This document shows positions 55,814 to 64,000 of a stretch of DNA of 64,000 nt, in pieces. The DNA comes from Herbaspirillum sp. GTDB taxonomy: Bacteria > Pseudomonadota > Gammaproteobacteria > Burkholderiales > Burkholderiaceae_D. The notes below the pieces were generated by a model. The model saw nothing but the letters and a program-made list of their open reading frames with translations, made no database searches and was not told the origin of the DNA. The position numbers and the translations under genes were made by a program. The DNA is taken from contig NZ_JAGIBI010000001.1 in NCBI RefSeq assembly GCF_017744395.1, positions 434,001 to 498,000 on the forward strand, given 5' to 3'. Position 1 is the first letter of the stretch; each line of letters begins with the position of its first letter.

Positions 55814-55839
55814 ATTTTCATCTGTTATTTTCATCTGTT
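55814..55839 (+). repeat. tandem 13-base direct repeat
   Basis: ATTTTCATCTGTT occurs twice back to back in the 269-base region between fnr and the isochorismatase-like gene. The rest of that region has no recognisable site; an FNR box was not seen. Confidence 0.85.
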
Positions 55840-55862
55840 GCATCCGTGCTTGCCGCTATTGC

Positions 55863-56393
55863 TTATTTGATGAGCTTCAGTATGTCCCGGAATGCCGGGT
55901 GCGCGGCATCGCGCATCCATTCGTAAGCCACCATCTCCACCGTCACCGGCACCGCGCCGGCCTGTCGCAGCCGCTCGAAGGCGGCCTCGCGGTCGGCGGG
56001 CTTGCGTGATCCGCAGGCGTCCAGCAACGGCAGGACCTGGTAGCCGCGTTCCAGCAGTGAGAGCGCGGTCTGCAGCATGCAGATATGCGCCTCGCAGCCG
56101 GCGATGACGATCTGGCGCGCCGAAGCCGGCAGGGCCGGCAGCAGGCCTTCGGCGCAGGCGTCGAAGTGGCTCTTGGCCAGTGTCCGGCCGCACAGGCCAC
56201 GCACGTCGGGGTGGTTGGGGCCGAGCTTGTCGGGAAGCTGTTCGGTGCCGATCACCGGTACGCCGAGCAGGCCGGCGATGGTGGCCATGCGCACGGCTTG
56301 CGCCAGGATGGCCTGGTTGTCGTCGATCACCGGCAGCAGTTTTTGCTGCAGGTCGACGATCAGCAGTACGGATTGGCTTGCATCGATCAGCAT
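55863..56393 (-). CDS. isochorismatase-like hydrolase
   Basis: 176 residues. Cysteine-hydrolase triad: Asp14 in LLIVDLQQKLLP, Lys in RTLAKSHFDAC, and Cys in VIAGCEAHICMLQTAL. The length fits small isochorismatase-family members (YcaC/nicotinamidase-like), which act on amides or vinyl ethers; the actual substrate is not known. Located after fnr on the same strand, but 270 bases away. Confidence 0.92.
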   Translation of the reverse strand: MLIDASQSVLLIVDLQQKLLPVIDDNQAILAQAVRMATIAGLLGVPVIGTEQLPDKLGPNHPDVRGLCGRTLAKSHFDACAEGLLPALPASARQIVIAGCEAHICMLQTALSLLERGYQVLPLLDACGSRKPADREAAFERLRQAGAVPVTVEMVAYEWMRDAAHPAFRDILKLIK

Positions 56394-56472
56394 GGCATGG
56401 CCTTCATCAAATCAGGTGGCGATGTGCCCATGTTACGGCAGCTTTCTTACCGCAGGCTTATCGGGCGGACAG

Positions 56473-57798
56473 TCATTGCGCGGCGGCATTGGCGGCGCCG
56501 AGCAGGAAGCGTTCGCTTTCGCCGCGCATGCCGCGCGCAATGCGTTCCCAGGTGCGGGCCGGGAAATCCGCCGGCAGTTCCGCCTGCACTTGGTCAAGCG
56601 CCGCACCGGTGCGCTGCGCCAGCGCCAGCATGGCCTTCCAGGTGGCGCCGCCGCCATGCCTCATGGCAAGTTGGCGCCAATGGCGCGCCTCTATCGTATG
56701 GAAATGGCGATGCGGGTTCTTGGCGCGGATCGTCATGGCCGGGCCGGCCTGGCGGGCCCGGAACTGGTTGGCGCCATGGCCGAAGTAAGGCCACATGGAA
56801 ATGACGTCGTAGAGCGGCGTCATTTCATAGCGGCCTCCGGTGTGCAGGTGCAGCGAGAAGTTCTTGGCATGGCCGTCGGTCGCGGCCAGCAGGAAGAACG
56901 CCAGTTGGGCCAGCAGGAAATACGCCTTGTCGCCGGCATCGCTGCTGCCGTTGAGCAGGGCCAGGCATTGTTCCAGCCCGGGGCCGCCATGGCTCTCATA
57001 TTTCAGCGCCGGGGCAACTCCCAGCGCCTGGCAGAAATCCTCTTGGGGCAGGCGCGCAATCCAGCTGCCGCCATCCATCCAGGCGCGGTCGAAACGTTCC
57101 ACCGCCAGCACCGTATGCTCGCCGAAGCGTTCCACCGATGCCGGCGCCGCCGGCAAGCCAAGTGCGGCGAGGATACGGGAGCACAGCCATTCGTTATGCA
57201 CCGAATCCCCTGCGTCGACACGCCGCATGGCGCCGCCGATCAGGCCCAGCGGCAGCTTGATGATGTGGGTCGTCGGCGTGGCGCCGAGGGGCCGGGACCA
57301 TCTTCCCTGATGCAGCGTCAGCGCGGTTTTCTCCTGGGCGCCGGCGATCGAGATGCGCAGAAGCTCATCGTCCTGCAGGGAAGAGGCGGCTTCCGACGGC
57401 ACCGCATACAGCAGGCTTGAGATCTCATCCTCATCCAGGGGCTGGCAATGGATGCGTTGCCAATCCCTGGGCTCCTGGCCTTCGGGCAGCAGTTGTACCG
57501 CGCCCACGCAATCGCGTCCCAGCGCTTCCAGCAGGTCGAACACTTCGGTGGACGCCAGCCGGTAGCGGCGCAGTAGCCGGTCCCGGATGTGCTGGTTGTC
57601 CGGCAGGAGGTTGTCGAAGTAATTCCTGACGGCGTCGCCCCGCACTTCGCGCGAGGCGGTGAGCGGCATCGACAGGGACAGCGGGCGGAAATGGGGAGAG
57701 GCCGGCCAGCTGTCGGCATAGCGAAAACTGTGCACTTGGCGGTCGATGCTCCAGGTGCCGACCAATTGGCCGTTCATCCAGGCGTTGAGGGACTTCAT
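56473..57798 (-). CDS. hipA: HipA-type serine/threonine kinase toxin
   Basis: 441 residues. HipA landmarks are the ATP-loop Ser150 in LLRISIAGAQEKTAL, LPLGLIGGAM, NEWLCSRILAALGLP, catalytic Asp308 with AATDGHAKNFSLH, and the metal Asp in PLYDVIS. HipA of E. coli phosphorylates GltX and drives persistence when not restrained by HipB. The start ATG at 57798 overlaps the hipB stop (TAATG), giving coupled translation. The catalytic residues look intact, so it should be active. Confidence 0.93.
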   Translation of the reverse strand: MKSLNAWMNGQLVGTWSIDRQVHSFRYADSWPASPHFRPLSLSMPLTASREVRGDAVRNYFDNLLPDNQHIRDRLLRRYRLASTEVFDLLEALGRDCVGAVQLLPEGQEPRDWQRIHCQPLDEDEISSLLYAVPSEAASSLQDDELLRISIAGAQEKTALTLHQGRWSRPLGATPTTHIIKLPLGLIGGAMRRVDAGDSVHNEWLCSRILAALGLPAAPASVERFGEHTVLAVERFDRAWMDGGSWIARLPQEDFCQALGVAPALKYESHGGPGLEQCLALLNGSSDAGDKAYFLLAQLAFFLLAATDGHAKNFSLHLHTGGRYEMTPLYDVISMWPYFGHGANQFRARQAGPAMTIRAKNPHRHFHTIEARHWRQLAMRHGGGATWKAMLALAQRTGAALDQVQAELPADFPARTWERIARGMRGESERFLLGAANAAAQ

Positions 57799-58118
57799 TA
57801 CCACGAGCCCTGTTTCTTCGTCGCAGGCTTGCCGTTGTCGTATGGCGCATCGGCTTGTTGGGCTACTTGGGAAATGGGGGATGGCGGCGAGCCAGCGCCC
57901 TCCATGTGCAGCCGCAACGAGGCGCCCAGGGTCGACAGCACGTGCTGCAACTGGTCGAAACTGACCACGCCCGGATTGGCCTCGATTTCGGCGATGCGCG
58001 CCTGGCTCACGCCGGTTCTTTCGCCCAACTGCGCCTGGGTCAGGCCATGTTGCTTGCGCAGGGCGCGCAAGTGTTCGCGCAATTGCGTGGAGATGCTGAT
58101 GATGAAGTCTTCTGCCAT
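57798..58118 (-). CDS. hipB: HipB-type antitoxin, XRE family
   Basis: 106 residues. A helix-turn-helix domain (LREHLRALRKQHGLTQAQLG, then GVSQARIAEIEANPG) and a C-terminal part of about 45 residues rich in Pro, Ser and Gln that may be the flexible antitoxin tail. It binds and neutralises HipA and represses the operon. Its stop overlaps the hipA start. The repeat array ahead of it is the probable binding region. Confidence 0.93.
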   Translation of the reverse strand: MAEDFIISISTQLREHLRALRKQHGLTQAQLGERTGVSQARIAEIEANPGVVSFDQLQHVLSTLGASLRLHMEGAGSPPSPISQVAQQADAPYDNGKPATKKQGSW

Positions 58119-58165
58119 GGGCGCTCCGGAACAGGAAATGGCGCGTTGAATCGATACAGGGTTTA

Positions 58166-58265
58166 ACTTGTATTTTCAATATAAAGGATAAAGCCGATAA
58201 TTTCAAATTATCGGTTTTGACTTGTAAATTCAATATATCGGTTTAATCTTGTATTTTGAGGGTAA
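58166..58265. promoter_or_regulatory. hipBA operator array with 27-base periodicity
   Basis: CTTGTA-type units begin at 58167, 58221 and 58248; the first two agree at 16 of 18 bases (ACTTGTATTTTCAATATA and ACTTGTAAATTCAATATA), the third at 14 of 18. The gaps are 54 and 27 bases, and at the missing position (58194) lies a weak match that is also a perfect 21-base palindrome (58194-58214). The region is strikingly AT-rich and lies 48-150 bases ahead of hipB. Likely cooperative HipB sites. Confidence 0.75.
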
Positions 58266-58359
58266 ATGGTCTTGGCAGAAATTGAATGGTTTGTGTCATT
58301 GACGCCAAATTGGCTCAAATTGACAATTTTTCCTTCGACAACACACCGGAGCGAAAACC

Positions 58360-59628
58360 ATGACAACCCCACCGGCCAGCCATTCCGGGCCGCAAACCGT
58401 CCCATTGCAAGCCGCCCGGGCTGATGCCGGTCGATACAACGCCGCAGTACTGGCCCTGTGCCAGGGATTGTTCACCTGCGCCATTTCCATCGACTTGACG
58501 CTCACCGCGCTGACAGGCTGGCAACTGGCGCCCGACAAATCGCTGGCGACCTTGCCGTTCGCCCTGATCACCGTCGCCGGGGCATTCGTTACCTGGTTTG
58601 CCGCTTTCCTGATCCAGCGCCTGGGCCGGCGCTGGTCGTTCGCGCTGGGCGCCGCCAGTTGCTGCGTGGGTGGGCTGGTGTCGGTATGGTCGGTATGGCA
58701 TGGCGACTTCTGGACTTTTTGCGCCGGCACCGCGCTGGTCGGCGTATTCCAGGCCTTCGCCCAGTATTACCGGCTGGCTGCGGCCGATGCCGTTGCCGAT
58801 GAATTCAAGGGCCGTGCCGTTTCCACGGTGCTGGCTGGCGGCGTGATCGCGGCCATTGCCGGCCCCGCATTGGCCGCATGGAGCAAGGATCTGTTCCCGG
58901 CCGTTTTATTCGCCGGCGCCTATCTGGTGGTGGCGGTGATGGGGGCGTTGTCGGTGCTGGTGCTGCTGCTGTTGTACCGGGACACGGCGCCTTCCCCGGG
59001 GACGGTCGCGGCGGATGCCTTCGCCTTGGCGCCGGCCCGTCCGTTGCGGCGGATCGCGAGCACGCCGGTATTTGTCGCATCGGTAGCCAACAATGTGGCG
59101 GGTTCCATGGTGATGATGTTCATCATGACGGCGGCGCCGTTGGCGGCGGTCGCTTGCCAGCATCGCATCGACGATGGCGCCGCGATCATCCAGTGGCATC
59201 TGGTGGGCATGTATGCGCCATCTTTCTTCACCGGCAAGCTGATCAAGCGTTTCGGCCTGGGGCCGGTGCTGATGGCCGGGATGGCGTTGAACCTGGCCTG
59301 CGCCGTTACCGCCATCGCTTCGACCAGCCTGCCGGCTTTCTATGCGGCCTTGCTGTTTCTGGGGATAGGCTGGAATTTCATGTTCGTCGGCGGCACCACG
59401 TTGCTGGCGCGCTCCTATACGCCATCCGAACAAGCCAAGACCCAGGGCTTCTCCGAGTTGTTGCGCTATGCCGCGACGGCCCTGGCCACGCTGGGCGCCG
59501 GCCCCTTGCTGGCGCGCTTCGGCTGGCAGACGCTCAATGCGGCGATCTTGCCGGTCCTGCTGTTGAGCGCGCTGGCCACTGTGCATTGGATGCTGAAACA
59601 GCGGGCCGGGCAGCCGGCCTTGAATTGA
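58360..59628 (+). CDS. MFS transporter
   Basis: 422 residues with about 12 membrane helices. The loop 2-3 motif appears as FLIQRLGRRWSFALGA; the middle loop is short and hydrophilic (around DTAPSPGTVAADAFA). It resembles riboflavin/cyanate-type and multidrug MFS exporters without clear substrate clues. The first ~20 residues are cytoplasmic. It is followed 24 bases later by an AraC/DJ-1-type regulator in the same direction. Confidence 0.88.
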   Translation: MTTPPASHSGPQTVPLQAARADAGRYNAAVLALCQGLFTCAISIDLTLTALTGWQLAPDKSLATLPFALITVAGAFVTWFAAFLIQRLGRRWSFALGAASCCVGGLVSVWSVWHGDFWTFCAGTALVGVFQAFAQYYRLAAADAVADEFKGRAVSTVLAGGVIAAIAGPALAAWSKDLFPAVLFAGAYLVVAVMGALSVLVLLLLYRDTAPSPGTVAADAFALAPARPLRRIASTPVFVASVANNVAGSMVMMFIMTAAPLAAVACQHRIDDGAAIIQWHLVGMYAPSFFTGKLIKRFGLGPVLMAGMALNLACAVTAIASTSLPAFYAALLFLGIGWNFMFVGGTTLLARSYTPSEQAKTQGFSELLRYAATALATLGAGPLLARFGWQTLNAAILPVLLLSALATVHWMLKQRAGQPALN

Positions 59629-59652
59629 TGGGCATGGGATAAGATCGGCAAT

Positions 59653-60669
59653 ATGAATCAGACTTTATCCCCATCGCGAAACCCATCCTCCCGCGCCAAA
59701 CGCGTGGTGGTGCTGGCCTACGAAGGCATGAACCTGATCGACCTGTCCGGCCCGTTGCAGGTGTTCGCCACCACGAACCGGCTGATCGGCGAAGGGGGCT
59801 TGTATCGCCTGCATGTGGTGTCCGCCAGCGGCGGCAGCATCGTGACAGGCCCCGGTTTGCCGGTCGCTACCCAATCGCTGGCGGAGCTGGATGCCGAGCT
59901 GGAGTCCGATCCCGGCATCCACACGTTGATTTCCCCCGGCGGCTGTCTTGGCGAGACCTTCGTCATCGATACGGCGCTGGTGCAATGGATACGCCGCCGG
60001 GCGCCGCAGGTGCAGCGGGTGTGCTCCGTCTGTACCGGCGCTTTTCATCTGGCCGCGGCCGGCGTTCTGGACGGCTTGCGCGTGACCACGCATTGGGAAT
60101 GGGCCGCCGAATTGCAGCGGCAATATCCCCGGCTGCAGGTGGATCCGGAGCCCATCTTCATCCGGCAAGGAAATATCTGGACGTCGGCCGGCGTGACTTC
60201 CGGCATCGACCTGGCATTGGCCCTGGTGGAGCAGGATTGCGGGCACAAGCAGGCCATTGCCACGGCGCGCCAGTTGGTGATGTTCATCAAGCGTCCCGGC
60301 GGACAGTCCCAGTTCAGTGCACCGCTGGCCTCGCAATCGGCCGGAGCGGGGCGCTTCGCCGAGCTGCATGCCTGGATCGCCGCGCACCTGGGCGAGGATC
60401 TGCGGGTGGAAAATCTCGCAAGTTATGTCCACATGAGCCCGCGCACCTTTGCCCGCACCTATGCGGCAGAACTCGGACGCACGCCGGCGCGCACGGTGGA
60501 GCTGATGCGCCTGGAAGCGGCGCGGCGGGCGCTGGAAGAAACCTCGCTGCCGCTCAAGCGGATCGCCATCGATTCCGGCTATGGGGAAGAACAGAACCTG
60601 CGCCGCGTGTTTCAACGCCAGTTGGGCGTGAGCCCGGGGCAGTATCGCGAACGGTTTTCGGCGCATTGA
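59653..60669 (+). CDS. AraC family regulator with DJ-1/PfpI domain (GATase1-AraC)
   Basis: 338 residues. An N-terminal DJ-1/PfpI-like domain (about 15-195; VVLAYEGMNLIDLSGPLQVF, with the nucleophile-position Cys in RVCSVCTGAFHLA) and a C-terminal AraC helix-turn-helix pair (ENLASYVHMSPRTFARTYAA and IAIDSGYGEEQNLRRVFQR). These proteins control oxidative stress or carnitine-type pathways; the effector is unknown. It is likely to control the MFS gene upstream or the divergent/convergent genes beside it. It ends 14 bases before the LysR gene on the minus strand. Confidence 0.93.
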   Translation: MNQTLSPSRNPSSRAKRVVVLAYEGMNLIDLSGPLQVFATTNRLIGEGGLYRLHVVSASGGSIVTGPGLPVATQSLAELDAELESDPGIHTLISPGGCLGETFVIDTALVQWIRRRAPQVQRVCSVCTGAFHLAAAGVLDGLRVTTHWEWAAELQRQYPRLQVDPEPIFIRQGNIWTSAGVTSGIDLALALVEQDCGHKQAIATARQLVMFIKRPGGQSQFSAPLASQSAGAGRFAELHAWIAAHLGEDLRVENLASYVHMSPRTFARTYAAELGRTPARTVELMRLEAARRALEETSLPLKRIAIDSGYGEEQNLRRVFQRQLGVSPGQYRERFSAH

Positions 60670-60682
60670 GCGCCGCCGGCAG

Positions 60683-61603
60683 TCATGACGGCGGCAGCGG
60701 CTCCAGCGTCCTGAGTTCAGCCAGCGAATCGAGCCACCACGACAGCGCCGGCCCGGCGCGGTAGTCGGGCTTGTAGACGCATTGCACCGGCAGTTCGGTA
60801 CCCTGCGGCGGATGATGGATGGTGGCGATGCTGACCAGCCGGCCGGCAGCGAGGTCGTCTTGCACCACGTGCAGCGGCATGTTGCCCCAGCCCATGCCGG
60901 CGCGCAGCAGCGCGTGCTTGGTGCCGAGGTCGCTCATGCGCCAGGTCAGCCGCGAATGCACCGAGAAGTCCTGGCGCGCGGTCAACTCGCTGCGGTCCGA
61001 CAGCACCAGCTGGGTTTGCTGCAGCAGCAGTTTTTCCGATATCCGTCCCTTGACCTGCGCCAGCGGATGGTGCGGCGCCACCACGGCCACCAGCTTGACG
61101 CTGGGCAGGGTGATGCGCAGCAGGTTGGGCGGGGTGGTCGGCAAGGTGCCGAGGATGCCCAGCATGGCGCGCCCGTCCAGCACGCGCTCGGCCACTGCGC
61201 CCAGCGCCTCGATCTCCAGCCGTACCGTGACCGCCGGGAAGGCATCGCGGAAACGCCGCAGCAAATCCACCAGGCAAGCCGTGGGAAAGAACACGTCGAC
61301 AGCCAGCGCCACTTCCAGCTCCTGCCCCTTGGCATACGAACTGGCCCGCACCTGCAGCGCATCCACATGGTCCAGCACCTGGCGCGCATCGGCCAGCAGG
61401 GCCTGGCCCGCATCGGTCAGTTGCGGCCGGTAGCCGCTGCGGTCGAACAGCATGACGTCCAACTGCTCCTCCAGCGTGGCGATGGCATAGCTGACCGCCG
61501 ATTGCGCGCGCGCCAGCTTGCGGGCCGCGGCCAGGAAGCTGCCGCTGTCGGCGACCTGGGCGAAGACCCGCAGCTGGTCCAGGGAAAGGCGTTCGATGTT
61601 CAT
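60683..61603 (-). CDS. LysR family transcriptional regulator
   Basis: 306 residues. Winged helix LSLDQLRVFAQVADSGSFLA with ARKLARAQSAVSYAIATLEEQL, then a LysR effector domain (LAVDVFFPTACLVDLLRRF, MLGILGTL). The ATG at 61603 is divergent from the DoxX/pirin genes across 186 bases that hold an inverted repeat, so it probably controls them. Confidence 0.93.
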   Translation of the reverse strand: MNIERLSLDQLRVFAQVADSGSFLAAARKLARAQSAVSYAIATLEEQLDVMLFDRSGYRPQLTDAGQALLADARQVLDHVDALQVRASSYAKGQELEVALAVDVFFPTACLVDLLRRFRDAFPAVTVRLEIEALGAVAERVLDGRAMLGILGTLPTTPPNLLRITLPSVKLVAVVAPHHPLAQVKGRISEKLLLQQTQLVLSDRSELTARQDFSVHSRLTWRMSDLGTKHALLRAGMGWGNMPLHVVQDDLAAGRLVSIATIHHPPQGTELPVQCVYKPDYRAGPALSWWLDSLAELRTLEPLPPS

Positions 61604-61625
61604 GGTGGGCTTCAAACTATATCTA

Positions 61626-61644
61626 ATAATCAGATATTGATTAT
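61626..61644. promoter_or_regulatory. putative LysR-type operator between lysR and doxX
   Basis: ATAATCA - GATAT - TGATTAT, a perfect 7-bp-arm inverted repeat in an AT-rich patch, 22 bases ahead of the lysR start. It fits LysR-type sites by position. Confidence 0.55.
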
Positions 61645-61789
61645 ATAAAGATAATCTGTTTTGTTTGTCGGAGATTTTGCTTATTCTGTCGCTACCGGTT
61701 GCAGCAAGACAGGCCACCGGGAAAACCGACAACCGGCGGAACAACACCCCGAAGCGTCGCAAACCAAATCCAATACGGAGAGGAACATC

Positions 61790-62185
61790 ATGATCACCAA
61801 CATCAACACCTATCGCATCGGCCGCATCCTGCTGGCATCGCTGTTCGTCGTTTCCGGCATCTTCAAGATCCTCGGCTTTTCCGGCACCGTCGGCTACTTC
61901 ACCAGCCTGGGCCTGCCGGTGCCGACCGTGGCGGTCATCGTGACCATCCTGGTCGAAGTCGGTGGCGGCCTGCTGCTGATGTTCGGCCGCGGCGTCAAGC
62001 CGGTGTCGCTGGTGATCGCGCTGTTCACCGTCGGCGCCACGTTGGCGGCCCACCATTTCTGGACCCTGGAAGGCGCCGCCGCCCAGATGCAACTGACCCA
62101 GTTCCTGAAGAACCTGTCGCTGATCGGCGCCTTGCTGCTGGTGTCGTCGATCGACCCGGAAGGCCAGCCTGAGCGTCCCCACTAA
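61790..62185 (+). CDS. DoxX family membrane protein
   Basis: 131 residues with four membrane helices. RIGRILLASLFVVSGIFKIL and the later GAALVLLVEVGGGLLLMFGRG-like segment (here VTILVEVGGGLLLMFGRG) are DoxX-family patterns. The ATG at 61790 has GGAGAGG ahead. It precedes two pirins under the same LysR control; DoxX-type proteins are often linked to redox stress, but the role is unknown. Confidence 0.9.
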   Translation: MITNINTYRIGRILLASLFVVSGIFKILGFSGTVGYFTSLGLPVPTVAVIVTILVEVGGGLLLMFGRGVKPVSLVIALFTVGATLAAHHFWTLEGAAAQMQLTQFLKNLSLIGALLLVSSIDPEGQPERPH

Positions 62186-62193
62186 GACCCGCT

Positions 62194-62228
62194 CCGGCCG
62201 GCGCCCGCAGCAGCGTGGCGCCGGCCGG
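62194..62228. other. strong hairpin between doxX and pirin genes
   Basis: A perfect 12-bp stem CCGGCCGGCGCC / GGCGCCGGCCGG with an 11-base loop. No T run follows, so it is more likely an mRNA-stability or pausing element than a terminator. Confidence 0.6.
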
Positions 62229-62296
62229 ATGGGCATCGACTTACCCAGGCGGCCGTCCATGTACCCATGAAGCGGACGCACCAAGGAGAAAGCACC

Positions 62297-63157
62297 ATGA
62301 ATACCCCCTATACCCGCCAGATCGAACGCCTCGTCAACGGCATCCCGACCCAGGATGGCGCCGGCGTCAGCCTCACCCGCGTGCTGACCCATGACCTGCA
62401 GCGCCGCCTGGATCCGTTCCTGATGCTGGACGCTTTCCATTCGGACGAGCCCAGCGATTACCTGGCCGGTTTTCCCGACCATCCGCACCGCGGCTTCGAG
62501 ACCGTGACCTACATGCTGGCCGGCCGCATGCGCCACCGCGACAATGCCGGCAACGAAGGCTTGCTGGAACCGGGCGGCATGCAGTGGATGACCGCCGGCC
62601 GCGGACTGGTGCATTCCGAATTGCCGGAACAGGAAAACGGCCTGATGAGCGGTTTCCAGCTGTGGGTCAACCTGGCCGGCCGCGACAAGATGACCGAACC
62701 CGGCTACAGCGATATTCCGTCCGCCGGCATTCCCGAGGTGGCGCCGCAGCCCGGCGTGAAAGTGCGCGTGCTGGCCGGCGAGGCCTTCGGCACGGCCGGC
62801 GCGATCCGCCGCGAGACCACCGAGCCGCTGTACCTGGATATCGCGCTGGAAGCGGGCGTGGCGATCGATTTGCCGATTCCGGCCACGCACAATGCCTTCC
62901 TGTACGTGTACGAAGGCAAGCTGGCGGTCGGGGCCGAGGGCAGCGAGCGCCGCACGGCCGAGGCCGGCCGCATGGCGGTGCTCAGCAATGTCGCCGGTGC
63001 CGCGGGCGTGTCGGTGCAGGCGGAGCAGGGCAGCCGCTTCCTGCTGATCGCCGGCAAGCCCTTGAACGAACCCATCGCCCAATGGGGGCCGTTCGTGATG
63101 AATACCCGCGAGCAGGTCGAGCAAGCCATCGACGATTTCCGCGCCGGCCGTTTCTGA
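62297..63157 (+). CDS. pirin family protein
   Basis: 286 residues, bicupin. The metal-binding set is present: His-x-His in DHPHRGFETVTYML and His/Glu in GRGLVHSELPE. AAGGAG lies ahead of the ATG at 62297. Bacterial pirins are metal-dependent quercetinase-like dioxygenases or redox-responsive regulators; which applies here is not known. Followed after 47 bases by a second pirin gene. Confidence 0.92.
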   Translation: MNTPYTRQIERLVNGIPTQDGAGVSLTRVLTHDLQRRLDPFLMLDAFHSDEPSDYLAGFPDHPHRGFETVTYMLAGRMRHRDNAGNEGLLEPGGMQWMTAGRGLVHSELPEQENGLMSGFQLWVNLAGRDKMTEPGYSDIPSAGIPEVAPQPGVKVRVLAGEAFGTAGAIRRETTEPLYLDIALEAGVAIDLPIPATHNAFLYVYEGKLAVGAEGSERRTAEAGRMAVLSNVAGAAGVSVQAEQGSRFLLIAGKPLNEPIAQWGPFVMNTREQVEQAIDDFRAGRF

Positions 63158-63204
63158 GGCGGCTTTTACGCGAATCTTCGAATCCGACAATAAAGGAGCA
63201 CACC

Positions 63205-64000
63205 ATGAGCAACATCCGCCACAAGATCCAGGGCCTGACGCGCGACATCGGTTTCCCGGTCCGCCGCCTGCTGCCGGCCGCCGCCGCCCGCACCGTCGGT
63301 CCGTTCGTCTTCTTCGATCACATGGGGCCGGTCGAATTCGATGCCGGCACTACCGAAGGGGATGTCCGCCCGCACCCGCACATCGGCCTGGCGACCGTGA
63401 CCTACCTGTTTTCCGGCGCCATGATGCACCGCGACAGCCTGGGCGTGGTCCAGCGCATTACGCCGGGCGCGGTGAACTGGATGGCTTCCGGCCGCGGCAT
63501 CGTCCACTCCGAACGCATCCCCGACGATATCCGCGAGCAGAAGGTGCCGGTGCACGGCCTGCAGATGTGGGTGGCCTTGCCGGCCGATCAGGAAGACGGC
63601 GCGCCGCTGTTCCGCCACTATGCTTCCGAAGATATGCCGGTGGCCGAAGTCGGCGGCGCCAAATTGCATGTGCTGGCAGGCTCGGCCTTCGGCGTAACCT
63701 CGCCGGTGGCGACCGCCAGCCCGACGCTGTACGTGGCCGCCAGTGTGGAGAATGGCGCTGAGATGGAGATTCCGGCCGCGGTCGCCGAGCGCGCCGTTTA
63801 TGTGGTCAAGGGCGAGGTCGCGCTGGATGGCGAACGCCTGGAACCCGGCACGCTGGCGATCCTGGAACCGGGCGCGGCAGTTGCGCTCAAGGCCGGCGGC
63901 GACACCGTCTTCATGCTGCTGGGCGGCGAACCGCTGGATGGCCCGCGCTTCGTTTGGTGGAATTTCGTTGCCACTTCGAAAGACAAGATCGAGGCCGCCA
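63205..64000 (+). CDS. second pirin family protein (3' end outside window)
   Basis: 265 codons are present and the frame is open at the window end, so the protein is truncated only by the window. AAGGAG is 8 bases ahead of the ATG at 63205. Pirin metal ligands are seen: PHPHIGLATVTYLF and GRGIVHSERIPDD; the second cupin begins around LHVLAGSAFG. It shares the fold but not high sequence identity with its neighbour, so the two are probably distinct pirins rather than a recent duplication. Confidence 0.93.
   Translation, partial: MSNIRHKIQGLTRDIGFPVRRLLPAAAARTVGPFVFFDHMGPVEFDAGTTEGDVRPHPHIGLATVTYLFSGAMMHRDSLGVVQRITPGAVNWMASGRGIVHSERIPDDIREQKVPVHGLQMWVALPADQEDGAPLFRHYASEDMPVAEVGGAKLHVLAGSAFGVTSPVATASPTLYVAASVENGAEMEIPAAVAERAVYVVKGEVALDGERLEPGTLAILEPGAAVALKAGGDTVFMLLGGEPLDGPRFVWWNFVATSKDKIEAA

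Overview
The window is high-GC chromosomal DNA from a betaproteobacterium. The core block tig-clpP-clpX-lon-hupB followed by tRNA-Val and tRNA-Asp is a Burkholderiales arrangement. The style of the remaining proteins (fused indolepyruvate ferredoxin oxidoreductase, CreA, PHB-depolymerase-like esterase, FolE2 beside a COG0523 GTPase) points to Oxalobacteraceae, perhaps Herbaspirillum or a relative; the genus is my inference. No phage, insertion sequence or CRISPR array was found.

Layout. 1-3063: a chain of signalling genes (end of a PAS protein, a small protein, an HDOD protein, a PAS histidine kinase). 3234-3719: creA. 4036-10820: proteostasis block (trigger factor, ClpP, ClpX, Lon) and HU, with clear promoters and terminators. 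10867-11290: tRNA-Val(TAC), tRNA-Asp(GTC), then a partial duplication of the tRNA-Asp 3' end and terminator that closes a highly structured RNA candidate. 11531-16255: a second signalling block (CHASE3 kinase, receiver-PAS-HisKA_3 hybrid kinase, NarL-type regulator, stand-alone receiver). 16481-18516: a possible PD-(D/E)xK protein, then nickel/cobalt exporter rcnA and its repressor rcnR around a perfect RcnR operator. 19306-28678: a Crp/Fnr regulator divergent from an acyl-CoA ligase, a complete Liv-type ABC importer and a second, atypical CoA-ligase-like protein. 28792-32806: AlaC, small secreted and membrane proteins, an esterase and a GST.

32816-36765 (minus): a periplasmic amino-acid-type binding protein overlapping a CHASE-PAS-PAS-GGDEF-EAL protein by ATGA, which looks like a ligand-to-c-di-GMP signalling pair. 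The binding protein appears to start at a non-standard ATT codon. 37198-39922: SDR, LysR and PhzF genes. 40204-45950: indolepyruvate oxidoreductase, acyl-CoA dehydrogenase and enoyl-CoA hydratase, suggesting amino-acid or acyl-CoA catabolism. 46056-47974: two GNATs and an aspartoacylase-like protein. 48068-50199: folE2 and a COG0523 metallochaperone behind twin palindromes, as expected for a zinc-limitation response. 50755-54796: a PepSY membrane protein and a PAP2/lipid-kinase/phosphoesterase operon. 54826-56393: Fnr and an isochorismatase-like hydrolase. 56473-58118: hipBA with a 27-bp-periodic repeat array upstream. 58360-64000: MFS, AraC/DJ-1 regulator, LysR, DoxX and two tandem pirins, the second cut by the window end.
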